From NCBI RefSeq assembly GCF_003148825.1, contig NZ_QGGZ01000001.1, forward strand, positions 248,001 to 312,000: DNA of 64,000 nt, written 5' to 3'. This document shows, piece after piece, positions 43,317 through 50,807 of this stretch. Both the position numbers and the translations under genes were made by a program. Every line of letters starts with the position of its first letter. Position 1 is the first letter of the stretch. The DNA is from Streptomyces sp. CG 926 (GTDB lineage: Bacteria > Actinomycetota > Actinomycetes > Streptomycetales > Streptomycetaceae). The notes beneath the pieces are model-generated. The model did not search any database. It saw nothing but the letters and a program-made list of their open reading frames with translations, and had not been told where the DNA came from.

Positions 43317-44278
43317 CAGCCCCGCCTCCGGGTGTTCTGCCGGGAGACGGTCCGCGCGTCGAGGCCGGACAGGCCGCGCACGGCGACGTACGCCTTCTCG
43401 TGCGGCGGCAGTGACACGCGGCCCCGCAGCACGGCCTCCGGCTCCCGTTCGATGCGGTCCAGCAGCCGTCGGTAGATACCGGCCATGGCGGCCACGCAGG
43501 CACCGCTGCGCCGGTCGAGCATCGGCAGCAGCCGGTAGCCCTCGGCGAACAGGGCGCGGGCGCGCCGGACTTCGTGGTGCACGAGTCCGGCGAAGTCGGC
43601 GCCGGCGGGCATTCGCTCGCTCCCGAAGCCGTCCGAGCAGCCGAACTTGGCGAGGTCCTCGGCCGGCAGGTAGGTGCGCCCGTTGCCGGCGTCCTCGCGA
43701 ACGTCCCTGAGGATGTTGGTGAGTTGCAGGGCGAGGCCGAGGGTGTCGGCGTACTCCCCGGCGCGTTCGGCGTCGGCCGCCGCCAGGCCCGAGCCGTTCA
43801 CCGTGCCGAACACGCCGAGCGAGAGCCGCCCGATGGCCCCGGCCACGCAGCGGCAGTAGGTCTTGAGGTCGTCCCAGGTCTCGTACGTCTCGCCGCGGAC
43901 GTCCATCAGGACGCCGTCGATGAGTTCGTCGAGGCCGCCGAGCGGGATGGGGAAGCGGCGCGCGGCGTGCGTGAGGGCGACGGCGACCGGGTCGGTGTCG
44001 TCCTCGTCGATCTCCTCGGCGCGGATCCGGCCGAGCAGGGCGCGGGTCTCCTCCAGCCGGGCGAACTTGGCCTCGGGCGCCAACGTGCCGTCGCCGATGT
44101 CGTCGACCCGCCGCGAGAAGGCGTACAGCGCGGACATCGCCTGCCGCTTGTCGGTCGGCAACAGGCGGATGCCGTAGGCGAAGTTGCGTGCCTGTGCACC
44201 GGTGACGGCCTCGCAGTAGCTGTAGGCGGCCTGGACCGGTGCGGACGCGTGTGTGAGGCCCTCCACGGTCGGGCTCAC
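43316..44278 (-). CDS. hpnD: Presqualene diphosphate synthase HpnD
   Basis: 320 residues from a GTG at 44278, overlapping the hpnC stop (GTGA). It is a squalene/phytoene-synthase fold: AFSRRVDDIGDG (first aspartate motif, 59-63), YCRCVAGAIGRLSLGVFG, and LQLTNILRDVREDAGNGRTY (second motif). HpnD joins two farnesyl diphosphates to presqualene diphosphate. The neighbours hpnC and hpnE complete the three-enzyme squalene route of bacteria, which supports this assignment over phytoene synthase. Confidence 0.95.
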   Translation of the reverse strand: MSPTVEGLTHASAPVQAAYSYCEAVTGAQARNFAYGIRLLPTDKRQAMSALYAFSRRVDDIGDGTLAPEAKFARLEETRALLGRIRAEEIDEDDTDPVAVALTHAARRFPIPLGGLDELIDGVLMDVRGETYETWDDLKTYCRCVAGAIGRLSLGVFGTVNGSGLAAADAERAGEYADTLGLALQLTNILRDVREDAGNGRTYLPAEDLAKFGCSDGFGSERMPAGADFAGLVHHEVRRARALFAEGYRLLPMLDRRSGACVAAMAGIYRRLLDRIEREPEAVLRGRVSLPPHEKAYVAVRGLSGLDARTVSRQNTRRRG

Positions 44279-45204
44279 CCCTTTCTCGGCGCTGTGCGCA
44301 GGACGGCGGCCACCTCGCGGAGCAGGCCGCTCTTGGTGGGCTTGGGCGGGCCGGGGAGTACGTCGAAGCCGGCGGCGGTGACGGCTCGTAGCGCCGCCCG
44401 CCCCCCTCCCACGAAACCCGCGAGCAGCAGCCGGAGTCGGCCGTGCACGCTGCCCACGAGCGGGGTGCCTTCGTTCAGCAGCTCGCGTGCGCGCTCGGTC
44501 TCGAACGCGATCAGGGAGCGTACGGACGCGCCGGCGGACGGGGCCGCGAGTTGGGCCTCGGTCACGTGGAAGCGGCGCAGGTCCTCGGCGGGCAGGTAGA
44601 TCCGGTCGCGGCCGAGGTCCTCGGCGACGTCCTGGACGTGCTCGACGATCTGCAGGGCGGTGCAGACGGCGTCGGAGCGGCGGATGCGCTCGGGGGTGCT
44701 GGTGCCGGTGAGGGAGAGCACGAGGCGGCCGACCGGGTTCGCGGACAGCTCGCAGTAGCCGACCAGGTCGGCGTAGGTCTCGTAGCGAGCGACCCGCTGG
44801 TCCTGGCGGTTGGCCTCGATCAGGGCGAGGAACGGCTCGGGGGTCAGGCCGTGGGTGCGGACGACGGGCTGGAGGGCCTGCAGCAACGGGTGCCGCGGCG
44901 GGCCGTCCGTGCCGCCGAACACCCGACGCAGGTCCGCCTCGAACGCGTCGAGCATGGCGAGCCGGTCGTCGACCGCGGCGGGGTCGAGACCGAGGAGTAC
45001 GGCGTCGTGTCCGCCGGGGGCGAGGTCGCCGTCGCCGATGTCGTCGACGAGGCGGGCGTACCCGTAGACGGCTGTCAGCCCGTCGCGCCAGGCGCGGGGC
45101 AGGAAGGCGGGGGCGACGGGGAAGTTCTCCGCCGCGGCCTTGTCGAGGGTGGCGCTCACGTGGACGGTGTCGGCCAGGGGTCGGATGCCGTGCCCCGGGG
45201 TCAC
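44275..45204 (-). CDS. hpnC: Hydroxysqualene synthase HpnC
   Basis: 309 residues from a GTG at 45204. The family pattern is ENFPVAPAFLPRAWRDGLTA at the N terminus, ARLVDDIGDGD (54-58), YCELSANPVGRLVLSL and EHVQDVAEDLGRDRIYLPAE. HpnC turns presqualene diphosphate into hydroxysqualene. Its GTG overlaps the stop of a 21-codon upstream reading frame, and its own stop overlaps hpnD, so the operon is translated as a coupled chain. It is the first enzyme gene of the hopanoid operon. Confidence 0.95.
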   Translation of the reverse strand: MTPGHGIRPLADTVHVSATLDKAAAENFPVAPAFLPRAWRDGLTAVYGYARLVDDIGDGDLAPGGHDAVLLGLDPAAVDDRLAMLDAFEADLRRVFGGTDGPPRHPLLQALQPVVRTHGLTPEPFLALIEANRQDQRVARYETYADLVGYCELSANPVGRLVLSLTGTSTPERIRRSDAVCTALQIVEHVQDVAEDLGRDRIYLPAEDLRRFHVTEAQLAAPSAGASVRSLIAFETERARELLNEGTPLVGSVHGRLRLLLAGFVGGGRAALRAVTAAGFDVLPGPPKPTKSGLLREVAAVLRTAPRKG

Positions 45205-45266
45205 CGCCCGCCGCCCGGGGCGGGGACGGCCGTCGTGCCTGGGGGCCGGAGAATTCCCGTAGCCAT
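45201..45266 (-). CDS. Possible 21-residue leader peptide coupled to hpnC
   Basis: ATG at 45266 with GGGAG upstream; the product begins MATGILRPPGTTAVPAP and ends GGGR, Pro/Gly-rich. Its TGA (45203-45201) overlaps the GTG of hpnC by two bases. The hpnC GTG has no good ribosome site of its own, so this leader may deliver ribosomes to it. No cysteine or repeated rare codon suggests classical attenuation. It may be chance. Confidence 0.4.
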   Translation of the reverse strand: MATGILRPPGTTAVPAPGGGR

Positions 45267-45568
45267 TGCCGTCACATCTCCCGTTCTACACTGCCGACCC
45301 ATTACATCCTATTTCGGACACGCCGCCGCGGGATTCCCCGGGCTGCCCCAAGGCCCTTCACCTGCGGGGAATCGTCCCCTCTTGCCGCGATTGAGGACCG
45401 CCTCAGCTTACGCTGTAGAACCTCGCGGAGCCCTCCGGGGTATTCGCTCCGCCACCGAATGTCGCCGCGAAATGCGAGAACACGATTGAGGCCCCCGCCG
45501 CGCTGAGCGGCGGGGGCCTTCGGGTGAAGCGGAAAAGCGCCGTAAGTGGGCGCCGCGCGACCCGGAGG
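45267..45568. promoter_or_regulatory. 302-bp gap with hopanoid operon promoter and exporter terminator
   Basis: The left part (45267-45420), with a lower GC content, should contain the hpnC promoter. AGGATG and GTAATG lie close together on the minus strand upstream of the leader, but no firm -35/-10 pair is visible. Bases 45489-45519 carry the terminator listed separately. Confidence 0.45.
45489..45519 (-). terminator. Hairpin terminator after the TagH-like gene
   Basis: AGGCCCCCGCCGC (45489-45501) pairs with GCGGCGGGGGCCT (45507-45519) around a 5-base loop. It lies about 50 bp past the stop of the ATP-binding subunit gene on the minus strand. Confidence 0.8.
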
Positions 45569-46351
45569 TCAGCCGTTGGTGGCCTTCTCGTATGCCGAGA
45601 CGACTTCCTCGGTGGGCCCGTCCATCAGGAGCTCACCCTTCTCCAACCACAGCACCCGGTCGCAGGTGTCACGGATGGACTTGTTGTTGTGGCTCACCAG
45701 GAAGACCGTGCCGGCCTTCTGTCGGAGTTCACGGATACGGTCCTCGGAACGCACCTGGAAGCTGCGGTCACCGGTGGCGAGGGCCTCGTCGATCATCAGA
45801 ACGTCGTGGTCCTTGGCCGCCGCGATGGAGAAGCGCAGGCGCGCCGCCATGCCGGAGGAATAGGTACGCATCGGCAGCGAGATGAAGTCGCCCTTCTCGT
45901 TGATGCCCGAGAAGTCGACGATGCTCTGGTAACGCTGCTTGATCTGCTCGCGGGTCATACCCATCGCGAGACCGCCGAGGACGACGTTCCGCTCGCCGGT
46001 GAGGTCGTTCATCAGGGCCGCGTTGACACCCAGCAGCGAGGGCTGGCCGTCGGTGTAGACCTTGCCCTCCTCGCAGGGCAGCAGGCCCGCGATGGCGCGC
46101 AGCAGGGTGGACTTGCCGGAGCCGTTGGAACCGATGAGGCCGATGGCCTCGCCGCGGTAGGCGGTGAAGGAGACCCCGCGCACGGCGTGGACCCGCCGGA
46201 CGCCCGGGGCGTCGCCCTTCTTCCGGCGCACGATCTTGCTGAGTGCGGCGGTGGCCGCGCCCTTGCCGGCGCTGCCGGTGTTGACCCGGTAGACGATGTG
46301 GACGCCGTCCGCGATCACGGTGGGGACGCGCCCCTGGGTGTTGTCAGCCAC
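45569..46351 (-). CDS. tagH: ABC exporter ATP-binding protein, TagH/Wzt-like
   Basis: 260 residues from a GTG at 46351, overlapping the permease gene by 8 bp. Walker A is GLIGSNGSGKSTLLRAIAGL, the signature is MRTYSSGMAARLRFSIAAAK, and Walker B is DVLMIDEALATGD, with VFLVSHNNKSI as the H loop. The N-terminal 40 residues (VIADGVHIVYRV) precede the NBD as in polymer exporters of the TagH/Wzt/RfbE group. It powers export of a surface polymer or lipid-linked glycan made by the operon upstream. Confidence 0.92.
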   Translation of the reverse strand: MADNTQGRVPTVIADGVHIVYRVNTGSAGKGAATAALSKIVRRKKGDAPGVRRVHAVRGVSFTAYRGEAIGLIGSNGSGKSTLLRAIAGLLPCEEGKVYTDGQPSLLGVNAALMNDLTGERNVVLGGLAMGMTREQIKQRYQSIVDFSGINEKGDFISLPMRTYSSGMAARLRFSIAAAKDHDVLMIDEALATGDRSFQVRSEDRIRELRQKAGTVFLVSHNNKSIRDTCDRVLWLEKGELLMDGPTEEVVSAYEKATNG

Positions 46352-47273
46352 GGCCGTAACGCTCCTCAGACTTCCAGAAGTACACGAACCCGCCGATGCC
46401 GATCACCACGGCCCAGCCCACCGCGAAGGCCCACACGTGCGGGGGCAGGTTGCTGCTGCCGTAGTCGTCGATCAGCGCGAACCGGATGAGGTCCATGTAG
46501 ATCGCGACCGGGTTCCACAGCAGCAGGTCGCTGATCCACTGGGGCTGGTCCTCCAGGTAGATCCCGATCGGGAACATGACGCCGGAGGCGTACATCCAGG
46601 TACGCATCACGAACGGCATCAGCTGCGCCAGGTCGGGGGTCTTGGAGCCCATCCGCGCGAAGACCATGGCGAGGCCGGTGTTGAAGACGAACTGGAGCGC
46701 CAGGGTCGGGACGACCAGCAGCCACGAGAGCCGCGGGTAGTTGCCGAAGGCGATGGCGATCACGAAGACGACGATCATCGAGTACAGCAGCTGCTGGAGC
46801 TGCTGGAGCGAGAAGGACACCGGCAGCGAGGCGCGCGGGAAGTGCAGCGCGCGCACCAGGCCGAGGTTGCCCGAGATCGCCCGGACACCCGCCATCACCG
46901 AGCTCTGGGTGAAGGTGAAGACGAAGATGCCCATCATCAGGAACGGGACGTAGACGCCCTTGGGCATCTCCCGCCCCGCGCCGAGGATCAGGCCGAAGAT
47001 CAGCCAGTAGACGGCCGCGTTCAGCAGCGGGGTCGCGACCTGCCAGACCTGGCCGAGCTTCGCCTGGCTGTACTGCGAGACCAGCTTGGCCCTGGAGAAG
47101 GCCATGATGAAGTGGCGCCGGCCCCAGAGCTGCCGTACGTACTCGCCCAGCCCAGGCCGGGCGCCACTGACCGAGAGGCCGTACTTCCTGGCGAGCTCCG
47201 CGGGGCTCAGCCCCGCGTCGTCGGACAGCGGCCTGCTCGTGGCAAGGGCACCGTCGTGGGTTGTGTCACTCAC
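46344..47273 (-). CDS. tagG: ABC-2 type polymer export permease, TagG/Wzm-like
   Basis: 309 residues from a GTG at 47273. After a cytoplasmic N terminus (GLSPAELARKYGLSVSGARP) come six membrane helices, with family stretches YSQAKLGQVWQVATPLLNAA, GVMAGVRAISGNLGLVRALH-like sequence (VMAGVRAISGNLGLVRALHF) and MPFVMRTWMYASGVMFPIGI, characteristic of ABC2 polyol-phosphate and O-antigen exporters. It pairs with the TagH-like ATPase. A 94-bp gap separates it from the GT2 gene. Confidence 0.92.
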   Translation of the reverse strand: MSDTTHDGALATSRPLSDDAGLSPAELARKYGLSVSGARPGLGEYVRQLWGRRHFIMAFSRAKLVSQYSQAKLGQVWQVATPLLNAAVYWLIFGLILGAGREMPKGVYVPFLMMGIFVFTFTQSSVMAGVRAISGNLGLVRALHFPRASLPVSFSLQQLQQLLYSMIVVFVIAIAFGNYPRLSWLLVVPTLALQFVFNTGLAMVFARMGSKTPDLAQLMPFVMRTWMYASGVMFPIGIYLEDQPQWISDLLLWNPVAIYMDLIRFALIDDYGSSNLPPHVWAFAVGWAVVIGIGGFVYFWKSEERYGRG

Positions 47274-47367
47274 AAGTTGAAACTTTCGTCTTCAAGATGC
47301 GGCCAGGTGGGCATCAGGCTGGTGGCTCGAGGCCCGTGATCGCGTCATGTTCCCAGACGCGGGCTGG

Positions 47368-48252
47368 TCAGATGACAGGAGGTCGGCCCAGCCGGGTCAA
47401 CCGCCAGACCGTTCGCCATCTCATCGGGCGTCGGGGTCCGCAGGGAGTGGTCCAACCCTCCCGGAAACCGCCGAACCAGGCCTTCAGCGCGGGTGCCGAC
47501 GGCCTGCGTACGAGCGTCAGCAGGAGCCAGACGCCCAGGTAGACCGGGACCAGCGGGGCGGGCAGGTTGCGGCGGGCGAGCCACACCCGGTTACGAGCAA
47601 CCATACGGTGATAGACCGCGTGCCGGGAGGGGGCAGTTGTCGGGTGCAGCAGCACCATGTCCGAGCGGTAGTCGATCAACCACCCTGCGTCGAGGGCCCG
47701 CCAGGCGAGATCGGTCTCCTCGTGCGCGTAGAAGAACTCCCCCGGCAGTGCTCCGACCTGCTCGAACACCGTCGTGCGAACGGCGTTGGCGCCGCCCAGG
47801 AAGGTGGTCACGCGGGAGGAGCGCATCGGGTCGGAGGCGCGCAGCCGCGGCACGTGCCGGCGCTGGGTGACGCCGGTCTCGGGATCGGCGATCCGGAAGC
47901 TGATGATCCCCAGCTCGGGGTCCTCGGCGAAGGCCTGCCGGCACAGCTCGGCGGTGTCGGTGCGCTCCAGCAGGCCGTCGTCGTCCAGGAAGAGCAGCAC
48001 GTCCACGTCGCCGCCACCGGGGCCGAAGGCCTCGATGCCGACGTTGCGCCCGCCCGGGATGCCGAGGTTCTCGGGGAGGTCGATGCTGCGGACGCCCTCG
48101 GGCAGGCCGGTGACCTGCACGCCTTGGCCCACGACGACCACGTCGACCGGGGCTCCGTCCTGGCGGGCCACCGAGTCGAGGAGCGCCTTGAGCTCGTCGG
48201 GTCGGTTGCCCATGGTGATGATCACGGCGCCCAGCCGCAGCGGGGCACTCAC
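47368..48252 (-). CDS. GT2 family glycosyltransferase
   Basis: 294 residues from a GTG at 48252, overlapping the CDP-alcohol transferase stop (GTGA). GT-A fold marks: LGAVIITMGNRPDELKALLD, DVLLFLDDDGLLERT (the metal-binding DDD), SRVTTFLGGANAVRTTVFEQ and GEFFYAHEETDLAWRALDAG (catalytic ED-like motif). It is related to rhamnosyl/galactofuranosyl-type GT2 enzymes. In this operon it should add a sugar to the polyol-phosphate product. Donor and acceptor are unknown. Confidence 0.9.
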   Translation of the reverse strand: MSAPLRLGAVIITMGNRPDELKALLDSVARQDGAPVDVVVVGQGVQVTGLPEGVRSIDLPENLGIPGGRNVGIEAFGPGGGDVDVLLFLDDDGLLERTDTAELCRQAFAEDPELGIISFRIADPETGVTQRRHVPRLRASDPMRSSRVTTFLGGANAVRTTVFEQVGALPGEFFYAHEETDLAWRALDAGWLIDYRSDMVLLHPTTAPSRHAVYHRMVARNRVWLARRNLPAPLVPVYLGVWLLLTLVRRPSAPALKAWFGGFREGWTTPCGPRRPMRWRTVWRLTRLGRPPVI

Positions 48253-49028
48253 TTGAGCCTGCTGGAGGCGAGGATGGACACCAGGTGCAGCACGGTCTGG
48301 AGCATCGCGATGCCGGCCAGTACGGCGACCCCGACGCGGGACCAGTACAGGTCACCCTGCACCTGGTCCACGACGGCCAGCACCAGGATGAGCAGCGAGG
48401 CCTCGATGCCCAGGATCAGGCGGTGGAACTTGAGCGCGGCGGCGGCCCGGCGGGCGAACGCCATGCCCTTCGCGCGCGGCTCGGCGGCCGCGTCCTTGAC
48501 CACGGGCTTGCCGGCCTGGTGGCGGGCGACACCGACCAGGTCGGTCTCGGCCTTGATCAGGATGGCGCCGAGTGCGGCCAGGGTGCCCAGGAAGGCCCAC
48601 AGCCAGTCGGCGCCGCCGGGACCCCACAGGTCGGCGGCGCGCAGGCCGAAGCCGACCAGGACCGCGGCGTCGCACAGGTAGGCGCCGACCCGGTCCAGAT
48701 AGACCCCGGACAGCGAGAACTGCTTCTTCCAGCGGGCGACCTCACCGTCGACGCAGTCGAGCAGCAGGTACATCTGGACCGCGACCACGCCGAGGACGGC
48801 GCCCAGGATGCCCGGCACGAGCAGGGCCGGGAGGGCCAGGACGCCGGCGAGGGTCATCAGGTAGGTCAGCTGGTTGGGCGTGACCTTGGTGGTGACCAGG
48901 TAGCGGGTGATGCGCAGGGAGATCTCGCGCATGTAGAGGCGCCCGCCCCAGTGCTCGCCGCTGACCCGGTCCTTCACACCCGCGGGGTGGACGACGGGCC
49001 GCAGTTCAGCTACGGATGGTCTTGACAT
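48249..49028 (-). CDS. CDP-alcohol phosphatidyltransferase family protein
   Basis: 259 residues from the ATG at 49028, overlapping the dehydrogenase gene by 23 bp. The catalytic signature is DCVDGEVARWKKQFSLSG then VYLDRVGAYLCD, the full D-G-x2-A-R-x8-G-x3-D-x-x-x-D pattern (residues 91-120). About six membrane helices follow. It moves a phospho-alcohol from CDP to an acceptor with release of CMP, at the membrane. With the nucleotidyltransferase and dehydrogenase upstream, the donor may be a CDP-polyol rather than CDP-diacylglycerol. Confidence 0.92.
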   Translation of the reverse strand: MSRPSVAELRPVVHPAGVKDRVSGEHWGGRLYMREISLRITRYLVTTKVTPNQLTYLMTLAGVLALPALLVPGILGAVLGVVAVQMYLLLDCVDGEVARWKKQFSLSGVYLDRVGAYLCDAAVLVGFGLRAADLWGPGGADWLWAFLGTLAALGAILIKAETDLVGVARHQAGKPVVKDAAAEPRAKGMAFARRAAAALKFHRLILGIEASLLILVLAVVDQVQGDLYWSRVGVAVLAGIAMLQTVLHLVSILASSRLK

Positions 49029-50067
49029 AGTCGGCGTAAGCGTCCCTGATCTCGGCGGCGGACAGGTTGAGGTGCTCCAGGATCGTGAAGCGTCCCGGGC
49101 GGGTCTGGGGGGCGTACTCGACGGCCGCGACGAACTCGTCGACGCTGAAGCCGATCTCCTCGGGCCCGACCGGCAGACCGTGCCGGCGCAGCACCTCGAC
49201 GAAGAGGCCCGACTGCTCGGCGGCCCCGCGCAGGTGCATCGCGAAGGCGGCGCCGATGCCGACCTGCTCGCCGTGGAGCGCGGAGCGGCCCGGGTGCAGC
49301 AGGTCGAAGGCGTGGCTGATCTCGTGGCAGGCGCCGGACGACGGGCGGGAGTCCCCGCTGATCGACATGGCAATGCCGGAGAGCACCAGTGCCTCGGAGA
49401 GCACGGTGAGGAACTCGTCGTCGCCGCAGCCACCGGGGTGGCGCAGCACGGACTCGCCGGCGGTACGGGCCATGGCGGCGGCCAGGCCGTCGACGGGCTC
49501 GCCGGTGATCTTGTGCGAGAGCTCCCAGTCGGCGATCGCCGAGATGTTGGAGATCGCGTCACCGATGCCGGCGCGGATGAACCGGACCGGGGCTTCCTTG
49601 ATCACGTCGAGGTCGATCACCATGGCGATCGGCGTCGGCACACCGTAGGAACCGCGGCCGTTGTCGTTGTCCAGGATGGACACCGGCGAGCAGATGCCGT
49701 CGTGCGAGAGGTTGGTGGCGACGGCCACCATGGGCAGCCCGACCCGCGCCGCGGCGTACTTGGCCACGTCGATGATCTTGCCGCCGCCCAGGCCCACGAC
49801 GGCGTCGTAGCGGCGGCCCTTTATGTCGTCGGCCAGCTTGACCGCGGAGTCGATGGTGCCGTCGACGACCGCGTACCAGTCGGCGTGCGGCAGCACGGGC
49901 TCCAGCTTGGCGCGCAGCGCCACGCCGGAGCCGCCGCTGATCGCGATGGCCAGCTTGCCGGAGGCTGAGATCCGCTGGTCGGCCAGGAGGCCGGCCAGGT
50001 CGTCCATCGCCCCGCGACTGACGTCGACGACGACGGGCGAGGGGATGAGCCTCGTCAGTACTGGCAT
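49006..50067 (-). CDS. Glycerol-1-phosphate-dehydrogenase-like (EgsA/AraM type) enzyme
   Basis: 353 residues from the ATG at 50067. Iron/zinc alcohol-dehydrogenase fold with the glycerol-1-phosphate-dehydrogenase marks: AVVGLGGGKIIDVAKYAA (94-106, NAD(P) loop), LSHDGICSPVSIL (121-131), GIGDAISN (Asp170), CHEISHAFD (His248, His252) and HGEQVG (His265) as metal ligands. Family members reduce dihydroxyacetone phosphate to sn-glycerol-1-phosphate. Its product is presumably activated by the next-door nucleotidyltransferase. A different keto-polyol phosphate substrate is possible. Confidence 0.85.
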   Translation of the reverse strand: MPVLTRLIPSPVVVDVSRGAMDDLAGLLADQRISASGKLAIAISGGSGVALRAKLEPVLPHADWYAVVDGTIDSAVKLADDIKGRRYDAVVGLGGGKIIDVAKYAAARVGLPMVAVATNLSHDGICSPVSILDNDNGRGSYGVPTPIAMVIDLDVIKEAPVRFIRAGIGDAISNISAIADWELSHKITGEPVDGLAAAMARTAGESVLRHPGGCGDDEFLTVLSEALVLSGIAMSISGDSRPSSGACHEISHAFDLLHPGRSALHGEQVGIGAAFAMHLRGAAEQSGLFVEVLRRHGLPVGPEEIGFSVDEFVAAVEYAPQTRPGRFTILEHLNLSAAEIRDAYADYVKTIRS

Positions 50068-50807
50068 GCGATCGTCCGGCCCTTGGCGAGGTCGTCGTGG
50101 TTGTCGATCTCGACCCACTTCACGTCGCCGATGGGGGCCACGTCGATGGTGAAGCCGTCGTTGACGAGCTGCTGGTAGCCGTCCTCGTAGTAGAGGTCGG
50201 GGTCGCGCTCGAAGGTGGTCTTCAGGGCCTCGGCCAGCTGCTCGGCGGCCTCGGGCTCGATGAGGGTGACACCGATGTACTCGCCGGTGGCGTCGGCGGG
50301 GTCCATCAGCTTGGTGATCTTCTGGACGCCCTTCCCGTCGGCGGTGACGACCTTCATCTCCTCGTCGGCCAGGTTCTTGACCGTGTCGAGGGCGAGGATG
50401 ATCTTCTGACCGTTGCCGCGGGCGGCGAGCAGGGTGCGCTCGACCGAAACCGGGTGGACGGTGTCGCCGTTGGCGAGGATCACGCCCTGCTTGAGGACGT
50501 CACGGGCGCACCACAGGGAGTAGGCGTTGTTCCACTCCTCGGCCTTGTCGTTGTCGATCAGCGTGATCTTGACGCCGTACTTGGCCTCCAGGGCCTCGCG
50601 GCGGGCGTACACGGCTTCCTTGCGGTAGCCGACGACGACGGCGACCTCGGTGAGGCCGACCTCGGCGAAGTTGCCCAGCGTCAGGTCGAGGACCGTCAGG
50701 CTCTCCTCGTCACCCTCGGGGCCGACCGGCACGAGCGCCTTGGGCAGGGTGTCGGTGTAGGGACGCAGACGGCGTCCGGCACCGGCAGCGAGTACAAGGC
50801 CGATCAT
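50055..50807 (-). CDS. Sugar/alditol-phosphate nucleotidyltransferase
   Basis: 250 residues from the ATG at 50807, overlapping the gene upstream (ATGA) and the dehydrogenase gene (13 bp). The nucleotide-binding loop is LVLAAGAGRRLRPYTDTLPK with ALVPVG following, then LANGDTVHPVS (metal-binding Asp) and DVKWVEIDNHDDLAKG. It is of the same type as CTP:phosphocholine and CTP:inositol-phosphate cytidylyltransferases. With two CDP-alcohol transferases in the operon, CTP is the likely nucleotide; the phospho-alcohol is unknown. Confidence 0.9.
   Translation of the reverse strand: MIGLVLAAGAGRRLRPYTDTLPKALVPVGPEGDEESLTVLDLTLGNFAEVGLTEVAVVVGYRKEAVYARREALEAKYGVKITLIDNDKAEEWNNAYSLWCARDVLKQGVILANGDTVHPVSVERTLLAARGNGQKIILALDTVKNLADEEMKVVTADGKGVQKITKLMDPADATGEYIGVTLIEPEAAEQLAEALKTTFERDPDLYYEDGYQQLVNDGFTIDVAPIGDVKWVEIDNHDDLAKGRTIACQY

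Noticed and set aside
43316..45204. hpnC/hpnD considered as carotenoid phytoene synthases
   Set aside because: The paired arrangement with hpnE, a prenyl synthase and squalene-hopene cyclase fits the HpnCDE squalene route; no carotenoid cyclase or lycopene genes are present.
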